A DNA stretch of 64,000 nucleotides from assembly GCF_001298735.1 (NCBI RefSeq), contig NZ_CYSP01000005.1, positions 124,001 through 188,000 on the forward strand, written 5' to 3'. The stretch's first letter is position 1. The number at the start of each line of letters is the position of its first letter. Of the stretch, positions 25,449 to 36,321 are shown piece after piece. A program made the translations under genes and the position numbers. Source of the DNA: Propionispora sp. 2/2-37 (GTDB lineage: Bacteria > Bacillota > Negativicutes > Propionisporales > Propionisporaceae). Under the pieces are notes generated by a model. It searched no databases. It was not told where the DNA came from and saw only the letters and a list, made by a program, of their open reading frames with translations.

Positions 25449-26939
25449 ATGAAGAACGGTTATATACTTGCCCTTGACCAAAGTACGTCGGCTTCCAAGG
25501 CAATGATCGTCAACCCGCGTGGCGTCATCATTGCCCAGGAAGCGCTGGAGCATAAGCAGTACTATCCTAAGCCGGGCTGGGTAGAACATGATGCGGTGGA
25601 AATTTATCAAAATGCTGTACACATTCTACGTAACGTAGTAAAAAAGACTAATTTAACGGCAGCGGATATTGCCGTACTGGCGATAACCAACCAGCGGGAA
25701 ACGGTTGTCGTATGGGATAAGGATAGCGGGCTTCCCGTTTGTAATGCCATTGTATGGCAGTGCCGCCGGACGAGCGGCATTTGTTCGGCGCTGAAAGCAG
25801 CGGGTGTGGAAAATATTGTTAAAGAATGCACCGGACTCTTACTGGACCCCTATTTTTCTGCCAGCAAGGTAAAATGGATATTGGAAAATGCGGCTGGTAA
25901 TGTCCGGGAAAAGGCAAAAGCAGGGCAGCTGCTGATGGGGACCATCGATACCTGGCTTATCTGGAAGCTGACCGGAGGAAAGGTCCATGCAACCGATTAT
26001 ACCAATGCCAGCAGGACACTGCTATTTAACATCCAATCGCTAAACTGGGATGAAAGGCTTCTTAATATTTTCAATATTCCAAAATCAATGCTTGCCGAGA
26101 TAAAATCGTCCAATGATATTTTCGGCTATACGGCGGAAGGGGAGTTGTTTGATCGGCAGCTTCCGATATCAGGGATTATAGGGGATTCTCAGGCAGCCTT
26201 GTTTGGACAAAACTGTTTTGAACCGGGAATGGTTAAGGCAACTTACGGTACGGGTTCCTCGGTTCTCATGAATATTGGCGGCAAGTACCGGCAAGCCGGC
26301 AATGGCTTAGTAACTTCTATCGCCTGGGGAATTAACAGGAAAATCGAATATGTGCTGGAAGGAATCGTACATTGTTCAGCCGATTCTTTAAAATGGCTGA
26401 AGGATAACCTGGGGCTGTTTGACGATTTTTCCATTGTTGAGGCAATGGCGGAAAGCTTGGAAGACAATGAAGGAGTCTATATGGTTCCTGCCTTTGTCGG
26501 CCTGGGGATACCGTATTGGGATGCTGAGGCTAAAGCAGCGATTAACGGTATGTCCAGGGCCACCCGCAAAGAACATATCGTCAGGGCCGCTCTGGAATCG
26601 ATTGTGTATCAAATTAAAGATGCGGTGGATACCATGCAGCAGGAAGCGGGGATACGCATTAAGGAATTGCGGGTCGACGGCGGACCAACATCAAATGCTT
26701 TCTTAATGCAGTTCCAGGCGGATATGCTGCAGATCCGGGTGGCCGGAACGCAAGCGGCAGACCTCTCGGCAATGGGCTCGGTATATATGGCAGGGCTGGG
26801 GATTGGAATGTGGGACATGGCGGATATACGGCAACTGCGGCAAACGGGGCGTACCTATGTCCCGCATATGGAAGAGGCGGTGAGGGAGCGGTATTGTCAG
26901 GGATGGCGCCAGGCAGTGGCGAGAGTATTGTCGAGGTAG
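25449..26939 (+). CDS. FGGY-family carbohydrate kinase, glycerol-kinase-like
   Basis: 496-residue FGGY kinase. The overall pattern follows glycerol kinase (LALDQSTSASKAMI, NQRETVVVW, DPYFSASKVKWIL, GTIDTWLIWKLTGG). Of the glycerol-contact residues, the Arg-Glu pair, the Tyr and the Asp (GDSQAALFGQ) are kept, but the following Gln is Ser and VWQDRR has become VWQCRR. These changes and the context argue for another polyol-like sugar, such as the ketose made by the isomerase. GGCAGGGG ribosome binding site. Not a housekeeping GlpK: no glpF or glpD nearby. Confidence 0.82.
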   Translation: MKNGYILALDQSTSASKAMIVNPRGVIIAQEALEHKQYYPKPGWVEHDAVEIYQNAVHILRNVVKKTNLTAADIAVLAITNQRETVVVWDKDSGLPVCNAIVWQCRRTSGICSALKAAGVENIVKECTGLLLDPYFSASKVKWILENAAGNVREKAKAGQLLMGTIDTWLIWKLTGGKVHATDYTNASRTLLFNIQSLNWDERLLNIFNIPKSMLAEIKSSNDIFGYTAEGELFDRQLPISGIIGDSQAALFGQNCFEPGMVKATYGTGSSVLMNIGGKYRQAGNGLVTSIAWGINRKIEYVLEGIVHCSADSLKWLKDNLGLFDDFSIVEAMAESLEDNEGVYMVPAFVGLGIPYWDAEAKAAINGMSRATRKEHIVRAALESIVYQIKDAVDTMQQEAGIRIKELRVDGGPTSNAFLMQFQADMLQIRVAGTQAADLSAMGSVYMAGLGIGMWDMADIRQLRQTGRTYVPHMEEAVRERYCQGWRQAVARVLSR

Positions 26940-26984
26940 GCTGTATTGGCCAGGCTATACTCTTTCCCAGGGAGAAAGGTGTAA

Positions 26985-27995
<1,011 letters not shown>

Positions 27996-28012
27996 CTGCA
28001 GGTGAGTAACAA

Positions 28013-28058
28013 GCATACGTCTTAGGGTAACTGCGACAAGTCATCCTAAGACGTATGC
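28013..28058 (+). other. Intercistronic stem-loop after the binding-protein gene
   Basis: 14-bp perfect stem (28013-28026 with 28045-28058), 18-nt loop, no T-run. Position right after the binding-protein gene suggests mRNA stabilisation or partial attenuation, giving the binding protein in excess of the membrane parts. Confidence 0.6.
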
Positions 28059-28092
28059 AAAGCAATCATCTGATTTTGATGAGGAGAATGTT

Positions 28093-28836
28093 ATGAACAA
28101 AATGAGTAAAACTGTCCGGGCAGTACGGTCCGCTTGCAGTTTGCGCAACCGCTGCGTCGTAAAATGGAAGACTTCATTGCTGGTTGTTGTATGCCTATTC
28201 TCAGCAGTTCTCTTTTCCGGCTGCAAACTATATACCGTAGTTTCCAATGACAAAAGTAACGATAAACAGGGCAATACCTTTTATTTTCAGGACAATAGTT
28301 TTGATGCCAATCAGTTTGTCGAATCGGTATGGGATAGTAAAGTGATGCCGGCCGTCAATCAAAAAGCGGCCGATATCGGTCAAGTACTGAAAGAGGCACG
28401 AAACAATATGGATGAGGCCGGCGGGAAATACGGTTTTCGCAGCGCCCAGGAGGGAAGTGCCTGGAATTTTATTGTTAAGGGGCAGGGAAAGGTGCTAAAA
28501 GTCAGCCGGGAGTCCCGGGCGGGGACGCTGGATATAGATCTTCCTCCCTATGATGGCAAGACAGAGTTCAAAATACAGATAGGCCCGGTAATCAAGGGCA
28601 CGGCAGTACGGGACTCGCTTGATTTTATCAAATATGACGATTTTAAAAATCAGATGGTTTTTGCTGAATTATCCAATGCGTTCCATAAGAGGATTGCCGA
28701 TAGTCTGCTGAACAAGACGGATTTCAGTACTGTGGAAGGCAAGGAAGTAATTTTTACCGGTGCGTTTACCTTCACCTCGTTCGATGCTGTTGTTGTAACT
28801 CCGTTAACCTTGGAATTTACGGAGGGTGGTAGCTAA
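28093..28836 (+). CDS. DUF2291 predicted lipoprotein
   Basis: 247-residue exported protein with an unusually long basic N-terminal region before its hydrophobic stretch and a lipobox LFSGC (Cys44). The mature domain (WDSKVMPAVNQKAADI..., GPVIKGTAVRDSLDFIKYDDFKNQ) fits the DUF2291 family found inside ribose-type ABC operons; its molecular role is unknown, probably an accessory of the transporter. GAGGAGA before ATG; its TAA overlaps the next ATG (TAATG). Confidence 0.78.
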   Translation: MNKMSKTVRAVRSACSLRNRCVVKWKTSLLVVVCLFSAVLFSGCKLYTVVSNDKSNDKQGNTFYFQDNSFDANQFVESVWDSKVMPAVNQKAADIGQVLKEARNNMDEAGGKYGFRSAQEGSAWNFIVKGQGKVLKVSRESRAGTLDIDLPPYDGKTEFKIQIGPVIKGTAVRDSLDFIKYDDFKNQMVFAELSNAFHKRIADSLLNKTDFSTVEGKEVIFTGAFTFTSFDAVVVTPLTLEFTEGGS

Positions 28837-30374
28837 TGAGTGAAGAATTGTGCCTGACGGGACGGGGAATAAGCAAGATCTATCCCGGAACGCTGGCTCT
28901 GAATAAGGTCAACTTCAATGTATACCGGGGCAAGGTTAATGTACTGATCGGTGAGAACGGGGCAGGCAAGTCCACATTAATGAAAATAATCGCCGGAATT
29001 GAGCAGCCCACCGAAGGGACTATCTGTTTGAATGGAGAGGAAATACATGTTAAAGATACGCGGGATGCTTCGGCCAAGGGAATAGGAATTATTCACCAGG
29101 AATTGAATTTATTTCCCAACCTTACGGTAGCACAAAATATTTTTATGGGCCGGGAAAATACCCGGTACGGGATTGTTTTAGATAATAGCCAGCATTTGGT
29201 AAAGACAAAAGCACTGCTGGAGAGGCTGGAACATCCGATTCGTCCGGATACTCCGGTCGGCGATCTGCGGGTTGGGCAGCAGCAGATTGTTGAAATAGCG
29301 AAGACGATGGCTCAGCAGGATTTGCATGTACTGATTATGGATGAACCGACTTCTTCACTCAGTACGGCCGAGGTGGAGGTTTTGTTCCGGCTGATTAAGG
29401 AGCTTAAAGAGCAGGGGATTTCCATTGTTTATATTTCCCACAGGCTGGAAGAAATTATGAAGATTGGTGATTATGTCACTGTTTTGCGTGACGGCAGACT
29501 GGTTGCTGAGGAACAAGTAAGAAATATTGACATACCCTGGATTGTCCAAAACATGGTAGGGCATAGTGACACAAAAATGGATTATCATCAGGAAAAAACA
29601 ATCGGTGGTGAAATTTTACGGGTAGAAGCGCTGTCTTTACCGCGGAAAGGCGGTGGTTATGCGCTGGAAAATGTTTCTTTCTCCCTGCGGGCAGGGGAAA
29701 TACTGGGAATATATGGCCTTCTGGGTGCCGGACGTACCGAATTGATTGAATGCTTAATGGGCATGCATCCCGAGTTAACCGGCGATGTGTATTTGGCAGG
29801 AGAAAAGATTCAACCAAAATCCATTTGGGGACAAATTAAAAGAGGCTTTGCCCATGTACCGGAAGATCGTCAAAGGGAAGGTCTGGTGCAAACGCTGTCC
29901 ATTGCCAGAAACATGACACTGTCGAGCTTGTGGAATTACACGAGGGGAGTCCATTTGGACCGCAAGAAAGAAGATGAGTACATAAGTAAAACAATCAAAG
30001 ATCTGGAAATAAAAGTACCCGATAGAAATTTACCAATCTTAGTTTTAAGTGGCGGCAACCAGCAAAAAGTCGTTATTGGCAAAGGGATACTGACTTCACC
30101 CAAAATCTTGCTTTTGGATGAACCCTCAAGAGGAATTGACATCGGGGCGAAGGCCGATGTATTTCACATTATAGCGAAATTTGCAAGTCAGGGTATGGGC
30201 GTTATTGTGGTAGCCTCCGAACTAAAAGAGATTATGGCAATATCTGACCGGATTATTGTGCTGTCAAACGGGCAGGTAACAGGAGAATTGAACAGGGATG
30301 AGATAACAGAAGAGGCTCTTGTAAAGGCTTCCGGAGTTGGTCACAGTTCGTCTAGAGTGAAAAATATTTCTTAA
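28836..30374 (+). CDS. Sugar ABC transporter ATPase, two-domain (RbsA-like)
   Basis: 512 residues with two ATP-binding cassettes. Domain 1: Walker A GENGAGKST, signature LRVGQQQIVEIAK, Walker B LIMDEPTSS. Domain 2: degenerate Walker A GLLGAGRTEL, signature LSGGNQQKVVIGK, Walker B LLLDEPSRGID. Typical of RbsA/MglA/XylG. Translationally coupled to the DUF2291 gene. Confidence 0.93.
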   Translation: MSEELCLTGRGISKIYPGTLALNKVNFNVYRGKVNVLIGENGAGKSTLMKIIAGIEQPTEGTICLNGEEIHVKDTRDASAKGIGIIHQELNLFPNLTVAQNIFMGRENTRYGIVLDNSQHLVKTKALLERLEHPIRPDTPVGDLRVGQQQIVEIAKTMAQQDLHVLIMDEPTSSLSTAEVEVLFRLIKELKEQGISIVYISHRLEEIMKIGDYVTVLRDGRLVAEEQVRNIDIPWIVQNMVGHSDTKMDYHQEKTIGGEILRVEALSLPRKGGGYALENVSFSLRAGEILGIYGLLGAGRTELIECLMGMHPELTGDVYLAGEKIQPKSIWGQIKRGFAHVPEDRQREGLVQTLSIARNMTLSSLWNYTRGVHLDRKKEDEYISKTIKDLEIKVPDRNLPILVLSGGNQQKVVIGKGILTSPKILLLDEPSRGIDIGAKADVFHIIAKFASQGMGVIVVASELKEIMAISDRIIVLSNGQVTGELNRDEITEEALVKASGVGHSSSRVKNIS

Positions 30375-30392
30375 GATAGGAGGCCGTTTACT

Positions 30393-31457
30393 ATGAGCAA
30401 AACAGCTTTCCAGGTAGCGGAAAAAGCTAACCTAAACAATATATCTGTAGGAATGCTGCTGTTAAAGGGCAGGACCTTTATCGCATTAATCTCTTTGGTG
30501 ATTATCTTCAGTTTTCTTACGCCGAGCTTTTTGACCGCAAACAGCTTGATACTTATTGCCAAACATGTGGCGCTATATGCTTTGCTGGGCATTGGCATGA
30601 CGCTGGTTATTATCAGTGGCGGAATTGACCTGTCGGTTGGTTCCATTGTGGGACTTGCCGGAATGATAGCGGGCGGGCTGATTAACGAAGGCTTGCGGCT
30701 GGATATGTTCGGGGTAACGATTTACTTTAATATTGTCGTCATCATGATCCTGGCTTTGCTAATGGGAACTGGTGTCGGGGCGGTTAACGGTCTTTTGGTT
30801 ACCCGGTTTAATGTAGCGCCTTTTATCGCCACTCTCGGCACCATGTATGCAGCCCGCGGCTTTGCCCTCATCCGGTCAAACGGAGAGACCTTTCCCAATC
30901 TGGTTGGCAACCCTGCCTTGGGTAACGAAGGGTTTCCGATATTAGGCACAGGCGATGTTTTAGGCATCCCCATTTCCATTTGGATCATGATCATTATCGG
31001 CTTAGCGGCAGCTTATCTTCTTAAAAAGACTCCCTGGGGCTGGCATATTTTCGCCGTGGGCGGGAATGAGAAAGCCGCCAAACTGTCCGGTATCCGAGTG
31101 GACCGGGTTAAAATGCTGGTATATATGATTTCCGGTTTTTGCTCGGCTCTGGTCGGTCTGATTGTTTCTTCACAGCTGGTGGCGGCGCATCCGGCGTCGG
31201 GAAACTCCTGGGAAATGAACGCTATTGCGGCAGCCGTCCTGGGGGGGACCTCAATGGCCGGCGGTGTCGGAACCATCGGCGGGACTTTGATCGGCGCCTT
31301 TGTAATCGGAGTGCTTAGTGACGGCATGGTCATGATCGGTGTATCCGAGTTCTGGCAGATGGTCATCAAAGGCTTGGTTATTGTCGTTGCTGTCATTGTC
31401 GATCAAATTCAGCGAAACATGGAGAATAAATTAGCTCTGGAACGTAAAAACGGGTAG
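30393..31457 (+). CDS. Sugar ABC transporter permease (RbsC-like)
   Basis: 354-residue polytopic permease of the ribose type. Conserved GIGMTLVIISGGIDLSVGS and NPALG-like loop, and the EAA-like region GGNEKAAKLSGIRV. TAGGAGG ribosome binding site. Forms the channel with RbsA-like ATPase. Confidence 0.93.
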   Translation: MSKTAFQVAEKANLNNISVGMLLLKGRTFIALISLVIIFSFLTPSFLTANSLILIAKHVALYALLGIGMTLVIISGGIDLSVGSIVGLAGMIAGGLINEGLRLDMFGVTIYFNIVVIMILALLMGTGVGAVNGLLVTRFNVAPFIATLGTMYAARGFALIRSNGETFPNLVGNPALGNEGFPILGTGDVLGIPISIWIMIIIGLAAAYLLKKTPWGWHIFAVGGNEKAAKLSGIRVDRVKMLVYMISGFCSALVGLIVSSQLVAAHPASGNSWEMNAIAAAVLGGTSMAGGVGTIGGTLIGAFVIGVLSDGMVMIGVSEFWQMVIKGLVIVVAVIVDQIQRNMENKLALERKNG

Positions 31458-31472
31458 AGGGGATGTTTGTGC

Positions 31473-31904
31473 ATGTTAAAAGGAATTCCAGATATCATTT
31501 CCCCGGAATTATTAAAAATTTTGCATGAAATGGGACACGGCGATGAACTGGCACTGGGGGATGCTAATTATCCGGCGGCCAGCAATGCGCAACGGCTTAT
31601 CCGCTGTGACGGCCACGGTGTGCCTGAGGTTCTGGACAGCATTTTAAAACTTTTCCCGCTGGATATGTATGTGGACTGTCCGGTATCCCTGATGCAGGTG
31701 GTTCCGGGTGACACCGCCGTTCCCGGAATTCAGGATGAAATAAAAAGCGTGGTCTGCAGCTATGATGAACGTGGTGAAAAAGCAATTGAGTATGTAGAGA
31801 GGTTCCAGTTTTACGAAAGAAGCAGAAAAGCCTATGCTATTGTTGCTACAACCGAACGTAATTTGTATGGGTGCATGATTATAAAAAAGGGTGTTATAAA
31901 ATAA
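31473..31904 (+). CDS. RbsD/FucU-family sugar mutarotase
   Basis: 143 residues. The N-terminal ISPELLKILHEMGHGDE with the catalytic His and the C-terminal ATTERNLYGCMIIKKGV are typical of RbsD/FucU, which interconvert sugar anomers after import. AGAGGGG precedes the ATG at 31473. It is the last gene of the LacI operon; no clear terminator was found after it. Confidence 0.88.
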   Translation: MLKGIPDIISPELLKILHEMGHGDELALGDANYPAASNAQRLIRCDGHGVPEVLDSILKLFPLDMYVDCPVSLMQVVPGDTAVPGIQDEIKSVVCSYDERGEKAIEYVERFQFYERSRKAYAIVATTERNLYGCMIIKKGVIK

Positions 31905-32348
31905 GAGATATAAAACCCCCCTCAAATTATCTTCTTTCCAATACCGGAAAAATAGTTTCAGTAAACTGCCTATATATCAGTCACCGTTATTACCTGCGAG
32001 CGATGGGGAGGGGATTTGGGCAACCGTTTTATTGCGCATATTTTATCCTAATGCAGTTTGGACTGTATTGGGATTTTATTTTTGACTGAATTGATTATAA
32101 CACTGCCTACGCTGCGCCAGGATGACAAGCTGCAAGGGCAGACGACATTGGAAGCGAAAGAACCGTCCCTAAAAGATTGTTTTGCATATTCGGTGCAGCC
32201 AGGCTAAAGCAGCTTGTTTACTGGTTTTGAGTGAAATACAGCGGGGTAGTTTATTTTTTTACTTGTTTATTGGTAATTTATGGAGATTGAAAGAGAGAAT
32301 AGCAGTATTTTTTATATAAATCAGCAATTTTAATACTTGTTAAAATTT
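31905..32348. other. Intergenic region, no supported gene
   Basis: About 440 bases between the RbsD/FucU gene and the Fur box. A 41-codon open stretch (TTG 32082 to TAA 32207, MTELIITLPTLRQDD...) has no ribosome binding site and no recognised homology; it could be a degraded gene end. The last 130 bases are AT-rich promoter-like sequence. Confidence 0.4.
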
Positions 32349-32367
32349 GACAATGATTATCATTACC
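32349..32367. promoter_or_regulatory. Fur box upstream of DAHP synthase
   Basis: GACAATGATTATCATTACC matches the 19-bp Fur consensus GATAATGATWATCATTATC at 17 positions. TTGACA (32347-32352) overlaps it and may be the -35. Implies iron repression of the DAHP synthase and the transferase behind it. Confidence 0.85.
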
Positions 32368-32412
32368 AATTAGACTGTCCATATATTCTATTACTATGCA
32401 GGGAGGAAGAAA

Positions 32413-33228
32413 ATGAATGCGCTACCGGAAATAAAGAAAATGGAAACGGCCCATAAAACCACAATTGATTTTGGCAGAGGAACAATCGGCGACGGCAGCT
32501 TTGCCGTCATCGCAGGTCCATGCGCTGTGGAAAGCCGGGAACAAATGTTTATGACGGCAAAAGTCGTCCGGGATTTAGGATCGGTCTTTATGCGGGGAGG
32601 CACGTTTAAGCCAAGGACTATGCCATATTCTTTTCAGGGTCTGGGTGTTGATGGTCTTTATATCTTAGATGAGACAAGGAAGCAGTATGATGTGGTTGTT
32701 ACTACCGAAGTGATGAGCACGGAAATGGTAGAGGTCGTAGCAAAACATGTGGATATTTTGCAAATAGGCTCAAGAAATATGCAAAATTTTGATTTATTGA
32801 AGAAAGTGGGGCGGACAAGCACCCCGGTTATTTTAAAAAGAGGTCTTTCCTCAACCATCGAGGAATGGCTGGCGGCAGCCGAATACATTATGTGCGAGGG
32901 CAATAAAAAAGTCATATTATGCGAAAGAGGCATCAGGACATTTGAAAAATACACGCGCAATACCCTGGATCTGAGTGCCGTATTAGCGGTCAAGCAAATC
33001 AGCCATCTTCCGGTGATTGTAGACCCGAGCCATGGCACGGGAAGGAAGGATATGATTTTGCCGATGGCCAGGGCGGCCATGGCGATTGGCGCGGACGGAA
33101 TTATGATCGAAGTGCACCCGAGGCCGGAAGAAGCCTTATCCGACGGAGAGCAATCCATCAATTTCGATCATTTTACCCAGTTGATGCAGGAAGTGGAAAG
33201 ATTAAAAAAAGTGTTTCATTATTGCTAA
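32413..33228 (+). CDS. 3-deoxy-7-phosphoheptulonate (DAHP) synthase
   Basis: 271-residue enzyme of the first shikimate-pathway step, condensing phosphoenolpyruvate and erythrose 4-phosphate. It is the short KDO8P-synthase-like type: VIAGPCAVES, FMRGGTFKPRTMPYSFQGLG, QIGSRNMQNFDLL, KRGLSSTIEEW, CERGIRTFEKYTRNTLD, DPSHGTGRKD, and the late IMIEVHPRPEEALSDG. AGGGAGG ribosome binding site. Behind a Fur box and ahead of dihydroxybenzoate genes, so it is probably an iron-starvation isozyme supplying extra chorismate. Confidence 0.93.
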   Translation: MNALPEIKKMETAHKTTIDFGRGTIGDGSFAVIAGPCAVESREQMFMTAKVVRDLGSVFMRGGTFKPRTMPYSFQGLGVDGLYILDETRKQYDVVVTTEVMSTEMVEVVAKHVDILQIGSRNMQNFDLLKKVGRTSTPVILKRGLSSTIEEWLAAAEYIMCEGNKKVILCERGIRTFEKYTRNTLDLSAVLAVKQISHLPVIVDPSHGTGRKDMILPMARAAMAIGADGIMIEVHPRPEEALSDGEQSINFDHFTQLMQEVERLKKVFHYC

Positions 33229-33238
33229 TTACTAAGCC

Positions 33239-34006
33239 GTGTCAGGAGGCTGGAAACAAACCTTGTTCAAACTTAAGATAAGGAATTTTGACCGTGAGTT
33301 TGCTGCTGCTTCTTTTTTATTGTCCGGCGGGGATATTCATCTCTGGCTGGCTTTTATCCAGACCTTTGAAGCAAGGGGAGAACAACTGGAAGCGCTCCTT
33401 TCCGCTGAAGAAACCAGCCGGATGGAGCGGTTTCATTTTCCGAAGGACAGGATTGGTTTTGCCGTAACGCATGGGATATTAAGAATGCTGATCGGCAGAT
33501 ATCTGAACTTCCCGCCGCATTTGTTAACCTTCCAGCCGGGCCGCTACGGCAAGCCGGAATTGTACGGAAACAAGCCTGTAGAACATTTTTTCTTTAACCT
33601 TTCCCATTCTTGCAATCTGGCGGCTTTCGCCTTTTCCCGCTCTTATCCTCTAGGCGTTGATGTGGAGCATATCCGGGATATCGGTGAACTGAATGAGACG
33701 GCGAATTACTGTTTTCATCAAAAAGAAAGAGCAGCGTTTAAAGCTCTTCCTGCAGATAAACGGCTAAACCGTTTCTTCGAATGCTGGACATGCAAGGAAG
33801 CCTTTGTTAAGGCAACGGGAGAAGGATTTTCACGAAGCCCGGATTCATTTTATTTTTACGGCGACAATTGCCGGGCAAAAGATATTTTCTGTATAAAAGG
33901 AGCCGGCATAAACAGCGCGGAGTGGGAAATTCTAACATTCAAACCCGCGGCAGATTATGCCGGAGCGGTTGCTTTTCGAAAACAGGATCATGTGCTGCAG
34001 GCATAA
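33239..34006 (+). CDS. 4'-phosphopantetheinyl transferase (Sfp type)
   Basis: 255 residues. Sfp-family motifs GVDVEHI and WTCKEAFVKATGEGFS hold the Mg-binding Asp/Glu and the Lys. It would convert the aryl carrier domain of the DhbB-like protein (and any NRPS) to holo form using CoA. The start is uncertain: GTG 33239 lacks a ribosome binding site, whereas AGGAGG at 33244-33249 could serve an in-frame TTG at 33263 with long spacing. Followed by its own terminator. Confidence 0.85.
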   Translation: MSGGWKQTLFKLKIRNFDREFAAASFLLSGGDIHLWLAFIQTFEARGEQLEALLSAEETSRMERFHFPKDRIGFAVTHGILRMLIGRYLNFPPHLLTFQPGRYGKPELYGNKPVEHFFFNLSHSCNLAAFAFSRSYPLGVDVEHIRDIGELNETANYCFHQKERAAFKALPADKRLNRFFECWTCKEAFVKATGEGFSRSPDSFYFYGDNCRAKDIFCIKGAGINSAEWEILTFKPAADYAGAVAFRKQDHVLQA

Positions 34007-34014
34007 ACGGAAAA

Positions 34015-34063
34015 GGTTTGTCCCAAAACAGGTTGTAAATCTGTTGGGGCAACCCTTTTTTTG
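34015..34063 (+). terminator. Terminator after the phosphopantetheinyl transferase
   Basis: Interrupted stem GGTTTGTCCC..AACAG with CTGTTGGGGCAACC followed by seven T, nine bases after the stop codon. Confidence 0.75.
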
Positions 34064-34151
34064 TTTAATATACCATATTTAGGAAAAAATACAGGGATTT
34101 TTAGGAAAATAACCATTTGCCATTCATTTCCATTTTGGTATACTGTTTAAA

Positions 34152-34170
34152 GAAAATGATAATCATTATC
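34152..34170. promoter_or_regulatory. Fur box upstream of the dhb operon
   Basis: GAAAATGATAATCATTATC matches the 19-bp Fur consensus at 18 positions. Located 85 bases before the DhbA-like gene; controls the dihydroxybenzoate operon. Confidence 0.9.
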
Positions 34171-34255
34171 ATAAATGAATATAAAAGGAGGGATGTTCGG
34201 GAGTGTACCGATGAATCACAGATGGATTGCCTGGCGGAAAGAAAGGAAGGGTAAA

Positions 34256-35041
34256 ATGAGTTTTTTAAACCTGGAGGGAAAGACCGCACTGGTGACAGGC
34301 GGTGCGCAGGGGATTGGCGAAGCTGTCGTCCGCTCCTTATGTGAGGCTGGTGCAGTTGTTGCCGTAATTGATCGCAATCCGCAAAAACTTAATGATTTCG
34401 TAGCCCGGTTGAAATCGGCAGGCTGCAAGGCAGAGGCTTTTCCTGCCGATGTCAGCGACAGGGAAGCGGTTGATACGGTAATAGAAGGTATTGAACGGAA
34501 CCTGGGGCCAATTGAAATCCTGGTCAATGTTGCCGGTGTGCTGCATATGGGATGGATTGCGGAACTCAGCGATGAGGCTTGGGAGAAAACCTTTACTGTT
34601 AACACAACAGGCGTTTTTTATATTTCCCGTGCTGTAAGCAGGTATATGGTATCCCGCGGGCATGGTTCCATTGTCACTGTCGGATCAAATGCCGCAAAAG
34701 TCCCGCGAATTGCAATGGCAGCCTATGCTTCGTCCAAGGCGGCCGCTGCCATGTTTACCAAATGCCTGGGTTTGGAACTGGCAAGGCATAATATACGCTG
34801 CAATATCGTTTCGCCCGGTTCTACCAATACGCCGATGCAGTGGTCGTTGTGGAACGATGCGGATGGTGCGGCGGCTGTGATTGACGGTAGTCAGGAAGCC
34901 TTTAAGACCGGAATTCCGTTAAAAAAGCTGGCTGACCCGTCGGATATAGCGGCGGCGGTTCTTTTTTTGGTATCGGATAAGGCAGGGCATATTACTATGC
35001 ATGATATATGTGTGGACGGCGGCGCAACTTTAGGCGTTTAA
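34256..35041 (+). CDS. dhbA: 2,3-dihydro-2,3-dihydroxybenzoate dehydrogenase
   Basis: 261-residue short-chain dehydrogenase making 2,3-dihydroxybenzoate. Cofactor motif TGGAQGIG, catalytic Ser in VTVGSNA and Tyr-x-x-x-Lys in YASSKAA; the C-terminus [12 protein letters not shown] is typical of EntA/DhbA. GGAAGGG precedes ATG 34256. First gene of the operon dhbA-dhbC-dhbE-dhbB-MbtH. SDR family is certain; the specific function rests on context. Confidence 0.88.
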   Translation: MSFLNLEGKTALVTGGAQGIGEAVVRSLCEAGAVVAVIDRNPQKLNDFVARLKSAGCKAEAFPADVSDREAVDTVIEGIERNLGPIEILVNVAGVLHMGWIAELSDEAWEKTFTVNTTGVFYISRAVSRYMVSRGHGSIVTVGSNAAKVPRIAMAAYASSKAAAAMFTKCLGLELARHNIRCNIVSPGSTNTPMQWSLWNDADGAAAVIDGSQEAFKTGIPLKKLADPSDIAAAVLFLVSDKAGHITMHDICVDGGATLGV

Positions 35042-35094
35042 CGGTGTTTTCACGATTTTCAGACAAGCCTTTGGAGGACAAGGAGGAGAAAATT

Positions 35095-36321
35095 ATGAGG
35101 CGGGATTTCGCTGTACTGGAAAAACAATTGCTGGAAGACTATCAAGCCGGGGATTTTTTCTTTGCATCACCCGGTGGAACCTTACTGGGAAAAGGGTGCT
35201 TTGCCGTCGTTCAGCAGGAACGGGGAAAAGGCAAGCGGGAAAAAGGTCTGGTGCAACAAGTTGATGCCGTATTGCGACAGGCAAAGGTGCAGGGTTTCAA
35301 TAACCCGGTCGTTACCGGTGCGGTCCCGTTTGATGCCAGACAAAAGGCCCGGCTGATTGTGCCGGCAACACTGGCCGTTAGCGACCGGTTGCCGCTTGAT
35401 GTCAAGGCGGCTTTTAAACCGCCGGTCACTTCGGCGTATGCGGTTAAATCCATCCCGGAACCTCAGGCCTATTCGGCAGGTGTGGCCAAGGGGATCGATT
35501 ATATAAAAAGCGGACGTCTCAGCAAAATTGTTTTATCAAGAGCCTTACAGCTTACTTCTTCAGCAGCCGTTGATATTCATCAATTATTGTGTAATTTAGC
35601 ACAGCATAATCTCAAGGGGTATACTTTTGCCGTTAACTTGGCTGATATGGTACCCGATCAACCCGGCACGGACTCCGCCTTGGAAAGGAACACGCTAATC
35701 GGCGCCAGTCCCGAACTGCTTATTGCGAGGTCGGGGCTGCAGGTAACGGCCAATCCGCTGGCAGGCTCCAGACCGCGGGGAGATACGGCTGCCGAAGACC
35801 GGAGGCTGGCGGGAGAACTGCTTTCTTCCCGGAAAGATCTCCATGAACATGAAGTGGTTGTCCAGGCGGTTGCCGCTGCCCTGAAGCCTTACTGCAGGAA
35901 ATTGACGGTGCCGGAGGCACCCTCATTGATCAACACGGAGGCGGTGTGGCATCTTTCTACCAAAATAACGGCGGAAATTGCCGATCCTGCAGTCTCTTCG
36001 CTGGAACTGGCAATGGCGCTGCATCCGACGCCCGCCGTTTGCGGATCCCCTACAGAGGCGGCGCGGGCGGCGATTGAACGTATCGAACCGTTTGACCGGG
36101 GATTTTTTACAGGAATCGTCGGCTGGTGCGATGCAACCGGCAATGGGGAATGGGCCGTTGCGATCCGCTGCGCTGAAATACAGGCACAGTCACTCTGCCT
36201 GTTTGCGGGCGCAGGCGTGGTTGCAGGATCAAAACCGGAAGAGGAATTGGCGGAAACGGCGGCCAAGTTCCGCACTATGCTGACCGCTATGGGAATTGAC
36301 AAGGAGGTGGCGGGAGTATGA
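35095..36321 (+). CDS. dhbC: Isochorismate synthase
   Basis: 408-residue chorismate-binding enzyme converting chorismate to isochorismate. Conserved [47 protein letters not shown] and [14 protein letters not shown] motifs of EntC/DhbC. AAGGAGGAG ribosome binding site before ATG 35095. Its stop overlaps the start of dhbE by four bases (ATGA). Confidence 0.92.
   Translation: MRRDFAVLEKQLLEDYQAGDFFFASPGGTLLGKGCFAVVQQERGKGKREKGLVQQVDAVLRQAKVQGFNNPVVTGAVPFDARQKARLIVPATLAVSDRLPLDVKAAFKPPVTSAYAVKSIPEPQAYSAGVAKGIDYIKSGRLSKIVLSRALQLTSSAAVDIHQLLCNLAQHNLKGYTFAVNLADMVPDQPGTDSALERNTLIGASPELLIARSGLQVTANPLAGSRPRGDTAAEDRRLAGELLSSRKDLHEHEVVVQAVAAALKPYCRKLTVPEAPSLINTEAVWHLSTKITAEIADPAVSSLELAMALHPTPAVCGSPTEAARAAIERIEPFDRGFFTGIVGWCDATGNGEWAVAIRCAEIQAQSLCLFAGAGVVAGSKPEEELAETAAKFRTMLTAMGIDKEVAGV

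Noticed and set aside
32082-32207. 41-codon open stretch before the DAHP synthase Fur box
   Set aside because: TTG start without ribosome binding site and no recognisable product; too weak to list as a gene.
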